Assembly (NCBI RefSeq): GCF_025200715.1
Contig: NZ_CP104144.1
Location: forward strand, 1,054,001-1,118,000
Source of the DNA: Rhizobium sullae
GTDB taxonomy: Bacteria > Pseudomonadota > Alphaproteobacteria > Rhizobiales > Rhizobiaceae
DNA: 64,000 bases
Direction of reading: 5' to 3'
Shown: positions 61,963 to 64,000 of the stretch, in pieces
How positions within the stretch are numbered: position 1 is the first letter of the stretch
How the letters are laid out: each line of letters starts with the position of its first letter
Program-made: the position numbers and the translations under genes
Notes under the pieces: model-generated
Database searches by the model: none
Seen by the model: only the letters and a program-made list of their open reading frames with translations
What the model was told of the DNA's origin: nothing

Positions 61963-62642
61963 CGTTTGAAGCGGCTCACCATGCGATACGCGATCCCGAT
62001 CCGGTTCACCACGCCTTCGACACCCCGGACGCTTTCGGCGGCCACCGTCGCCGCCTCGCGCTCAAGCTCTGTCTCGACCTCTCCCTTCAAGGTGACGACG
62101 CCGTTGGAGACGGCGGTCTGGACCGTTGGGGGCAGGATTTCCAGCTCTGCTTCCAGACGGCAGCGTACGGCGGTTGCAAGGGCGTCGTCTCCGGAAGCAG
62201 TGCAGTCCTTCGGAACGTCAAGGAGTGCACGCATCAAGTCGCGACGGCTGATCATTCCGACAAGCCTGCCGCTCTCGACGACCGGCACGTGCTTGATGTC
62301 GTGGACCTGCAGAAGTTCGGCGAGCTGGCTCGCAGTGGCGGTCGGGGTGGCGCTCACAACGGGTGTCGACATGACGTCCTTGATGCGCCAGCTCCTGGTC
62401 TTCACATAGTTTGCCAGAGCGTCCTCCCGGTCGCGCGTATGCGGTACGGCCCGCCTCGCCCAGGACGACGCCACACGCCGAAGCAGGTCCCCCTCGCTGA
62501 CGATGCCAGTCAGCCGTCCTTCGGCGTCTACGACTGGAATTGCTCCGATCCTGCTGGCGTTGACGAGTTCGATCGCCTCTCTGACGTTGTGGCCCTCGTC
62601 GATCGTCGTCACCGGGGTCGTCATAATGTCTTTGGCCAGCAT
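61959..62642 (-). CDS. CBS-domain pair plus BON domain protein
   Basis: From ATG 62642 (AAGGAGG upstream) the protein has 227 residues. Two CBS motifs (MLAKDIMTTPVTTIDEGHNVREAIEL, RIGAIPVVDAEGRLTGIVSEGDLL; IKDVMSTPVVSATPTATASQLAELL, IKHVPVVESGRLVGMISRRDLM) bind adenosine nucleotides in related proteins. The C-terminal BON domain (IQTAVSN-like VQTAVSNGVVTLKGEVETELEREAA, VRGVEGVVNRI) suggests contact with membranes or other proteins. A FixK box at 62698-62711 lies about 62 bases upstream. Such CBS-BON proteins are typical of rhizobial stress islands; target unknown. Confidence 0.87.
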   Translation of the reverse strand: MLAKDIMTTPVTTIDEGHNVREAIELVNASRIGAIPVVDAEGRLTGIVSEGDLLRRVASSWARRAVPHTRDREDALANYVKTRSWRIKDVMSTPVVSATPTATASQLAELLQVHDIKHVPVVESGRLVGMISRRDLMRALLDVPKDCTASGDDALATAVRCRLEAELEILPPTVQTAVSNGVVTLKGEVETELEREAATVAAESVRGVEGVVNRIGIAYRMVSRFKR

Positions 62643-62697
62643 CGCCTTGCCTCCTTGGTTGGCAGTGCGATTAGAGTTGGGATTCGAAAGGAGCGCT

Positions 62698-62711
62698 TTG
62701 ACCCTGATCAA
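62698..62711 (-). promoter_or_regulatory. FixK/FNR box upstream of the CBS-BON gene
   Basis: TTGAC-CCTG-ATCAA on the plus strand. Its centre is 62-63 bases before the CBS-gene ATG, the same distance as for usp1. Confidence 0.72.
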
Positions 62712-62741
62712 TCAAAGCGCACGCACGTCCTGAGGAGGTCT

Positions 62742-63127
62742 TCAGCCGTCGGTCATGCGCCTCAGGACATTCGTCTTCAATAGAACTGATGAGCAAGCAC
62801 GCCAAGGACATGCGCGGCGATGATGGCCCGCCGGATGATCTTCGGCACCTCGGCGTGTACCTCTCCTGCGCCGTCGTAACCGGGGTAGAACGCGGCGACG
62901 CCTGTCACCGGCAGCGCGACAAGGAGGAAATAGGGTGTTGCATGAGCGGCTTTGGCCATGAGCCCCAAGATCCCTGGTTCTTCCGGCGGGACCGAAGGAG
63001 CTCCCTGGACGAAACGGAGGACGAGGCGGACGCCGATCAACATCAGTATTGCGATGCCGACGTACACGTGGATGTAGGCGCTTGCCAATTGTTCATCTGC
63101 GGCAGTACCCCCACGGCCCGATGCCAC
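62742..63127 (-). pseudogene. cytochrome b561-type fragment with 3' frameshift
   Basis: ASAYIHVYVGIAILMLIGVRLVLRFVQGAP, HATPYFLLVALPVTGVAAFYPG and IIRRAIIAAHVLGVLAHQFY are helices of a diheme cytochrome b561 with several heme-ligand His. The N-terminal helix is missing, and the frame stops at HQFY; one base more would give WKTNVLRRMTDG and a natural stop at 62742. So the gene is broken at both ends. Confidence 0.6.
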
Positions 63128-63244
63128 TCGCTCTCTGCTTGATTGGACCCGGGCCCTCTACGGGACGATACTGACGCATTCCTGAACCGTGTATTCGATG
63201 CACTGGCGTGCCGGAGATACGGAACTGGCGCGGGGCCGGGACCT

Positions 63245-63360
63245 CTAGGGAGCATTGGCGAGATCGGGCACTCGCGCGATCGCCTCGAGAGCGAAATGAT
63301 ACGTGTCCAGCGTCGTTGTCGTACCCACCTCCACGAATCCGCGCACGTGGATGCTACCGC
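63245..63360 (-). pseudogene. phosphoketolase, C-terminal fragment
   Basis: The minus strand reads HVRGFVEVGTTTTLDTYHFALEAIARVPDLANAP and stops at 63245 (blocks: HVRGFVEVGTTTT, YHFALEAIARVP). Phosphoketolases end with HVRGYxEEGTTTTPFDM ... DRxHLxxxAIxRVP; here about ten residues between the blocks are deleted. Only about 35 codons are left, immediately after ackA. Phosphoketolase makes acetyl phosphate, the substrate of acetate kinase, so an xfp-ackA pair once stood here. Confidence 0.55.
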
Positions 63361-64000
63361 GACTGGTGCGCCGGTACGTCAACCGGTGGATGAGAAAGCT
63401 TGTGCCGGATGATGACTTCGATCGCCTCGTTGGCGATGACCTGTTCCTCGTCGGTCGGAAGGACGAGGGCGACGATTTCGCTTTCCCTCGCGCTGATCAC
63501 GGTCGCGTTCATCTTGTTCGCGGACTCACTTAACGAGAGACCCAGCCAACCCAGGTGATGGGCGACGCCAGTGCGTATCTCGGGCTGATGCTCGCCGACG
63601 CCGGCGGTGAAGACAATGGCGTCCACCCCGCCCAGAGAGACGGCGAGCCTTCCTATCTCGCCGGCGATCCTGAAGCAGAAGAGATCGAGGGCTTCTCTGG
63701 AAGCCGGATGGAAGTCCTCCAGCAGAACGCGGACGTCGCCGCTTTTTCCGGAGACGCCGAGCAGCCCGCAACGGTGATAGAGGAAATCCTCGAGACGATC
63801 TGCGTCGTGGAAATTGTTGCGCAGAAGGTGGACGACAGCGCCGGGATCGAGCGAACCCGGCCGGGTCGACATCGGAATTCCGTCCAGCGCGGAGAAGCCC
63901 ATGCTGGTGTCTATACTCACGCTGTCTACCATGCCGCAAAGGCTCGCGCCGCTTCCAAGATGCGCGCAAACCACACGGCCGGCGGCCAGGTCGGGATCGT
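63354..64000 (-). CDS. ackA: acetate kinase, incomplete at window end
   Basis: The gene runs off the right end; about 215 C-terminal residues are inside: VVCAHLGSGASLCGMVDSVSIDTSMGFSALDGIPMSTRPGSLDP in parts, GLLGVSGKSGDVR, GGVDAIVFTAGVGEHQPEIR, and the tail ANEAIEVIIRHKL. These are the phosphate- and acetate-binding blocks of AckA (ATP plus acetate to acetyl phosphate). The last residues after RHKL differ from the family, because the gene end is joined to the phosphoketolase remnant near 63370. With AdhP it fits fermentative metabolism. Confidence 0.88.
   Translation of the reverse strand, partial: DPDLAAGRVVCAHLGSGASLCGMVDSVSIDTSMGFSALDGIPMSTRPGSLDPGAVVHLLRNNFHDADRLEDFLYHRCGLLGVSGKSGDVRVLLEDFHPASREALDLFCFRIAGEIGRLAVSLGGVDAIVFTAGVGEHQPEIRTGVAHHLGWLGLSLSESANKMNATVISARESEIVALVLPTDEEQVIANEAIEVIIRHKLSHPPVDVPAHQSR

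Overview
The window looks like an accessory replicon or genomic-island region of a plant- or soil-associated alphaproteobacterium of the order Hyphomicrobiales (Rhizobiaceae or a close relative). The reasons are a CuxR-type AraC regulator beside a uxs/uxe/ugd polysaccharide cluster, DUF995 proteins, several UgpC-type sugar ABC importers, and an island of universal-stress, Hsp20, GroEL and Acg-type nitroreductase genes with FixK/FNR boxes. No rRNA, tRNA, replication or CRISPR feature was seen.

The window is a mosaic of functional blocks separated by decayed mobile elements. (A) 0.5-10.3 kb: a cuxR-like regulator divergent from an exopolysaccharide operon (UDP-xylose synthase, UDP-sugar 4-epimerase, family-2 glycosyltransferase, UDP-glucose dehydrogenase, two DUF995 secreted proteins, a GH26-like secreted hydrolase). 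(B) 10.6-13.6 kb: a Tn3-family transposase tail fused to a 3'-truncated ISNCY-type element, an AAC(6')-like acetyltransferase and a truncated P-loop kinase. (C) 13.6-22.3 kb: a LacI-controlled inulin/difructose-anhydride locus with three in-phase operators, an ABC importer, a GH91 inulin fructotransferase without signal peptide, and a GH32 hydrolase. (D) 22.3-22.8 kb: remnants of an IS110-family transposase and of an XdhC/CoxI protein interrupted by a CAGCC repeat. (E) 22.8-36.5 kb: a GntR-linked locus for a uronate-containing polysaccharide (heparinase II/III-type lyase, GH88 unsaturated glucuronyl hydrolase, ABC importer, DUF624, DUF2264, a discoidin-like protein, and an acyltransferase fused to an alpha-toroid domain). 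(F) 36.6-39.5 kb: a GMC oxidoreductase between two IS110-type remnants. (G) 39.5-47.0 kb: a six-gene hyf-like complex coupled to an XRE regulator; its large subunit has lost most NiFe ligand cysteines. (H) 47.3-64 kb: an anaerobiosis/stress island with a FixK-like regulator, FixK/FNR boxes before usp, hsp20, groEL and CBS genes, and many gene fragments.

The blocks suggest a cell that makes a c-di-GMP-controlled surface polysaccharide, scavenges plant fructans and uronic-acid polysaccharides through three importer-plus-hydrolase modules, and adapts to low oxygen. Block H is eroding: malate synthase G, a D-2-hydroxyacid dehydrogenase, an ABC exporter, phosphoketolase, a P-type ATPase, a cytochrome b, a response regulator and an RNA-processing beta-CASP hydrolase survive only as pieces. 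All calls come from reading translations and motifs; no database search was run.
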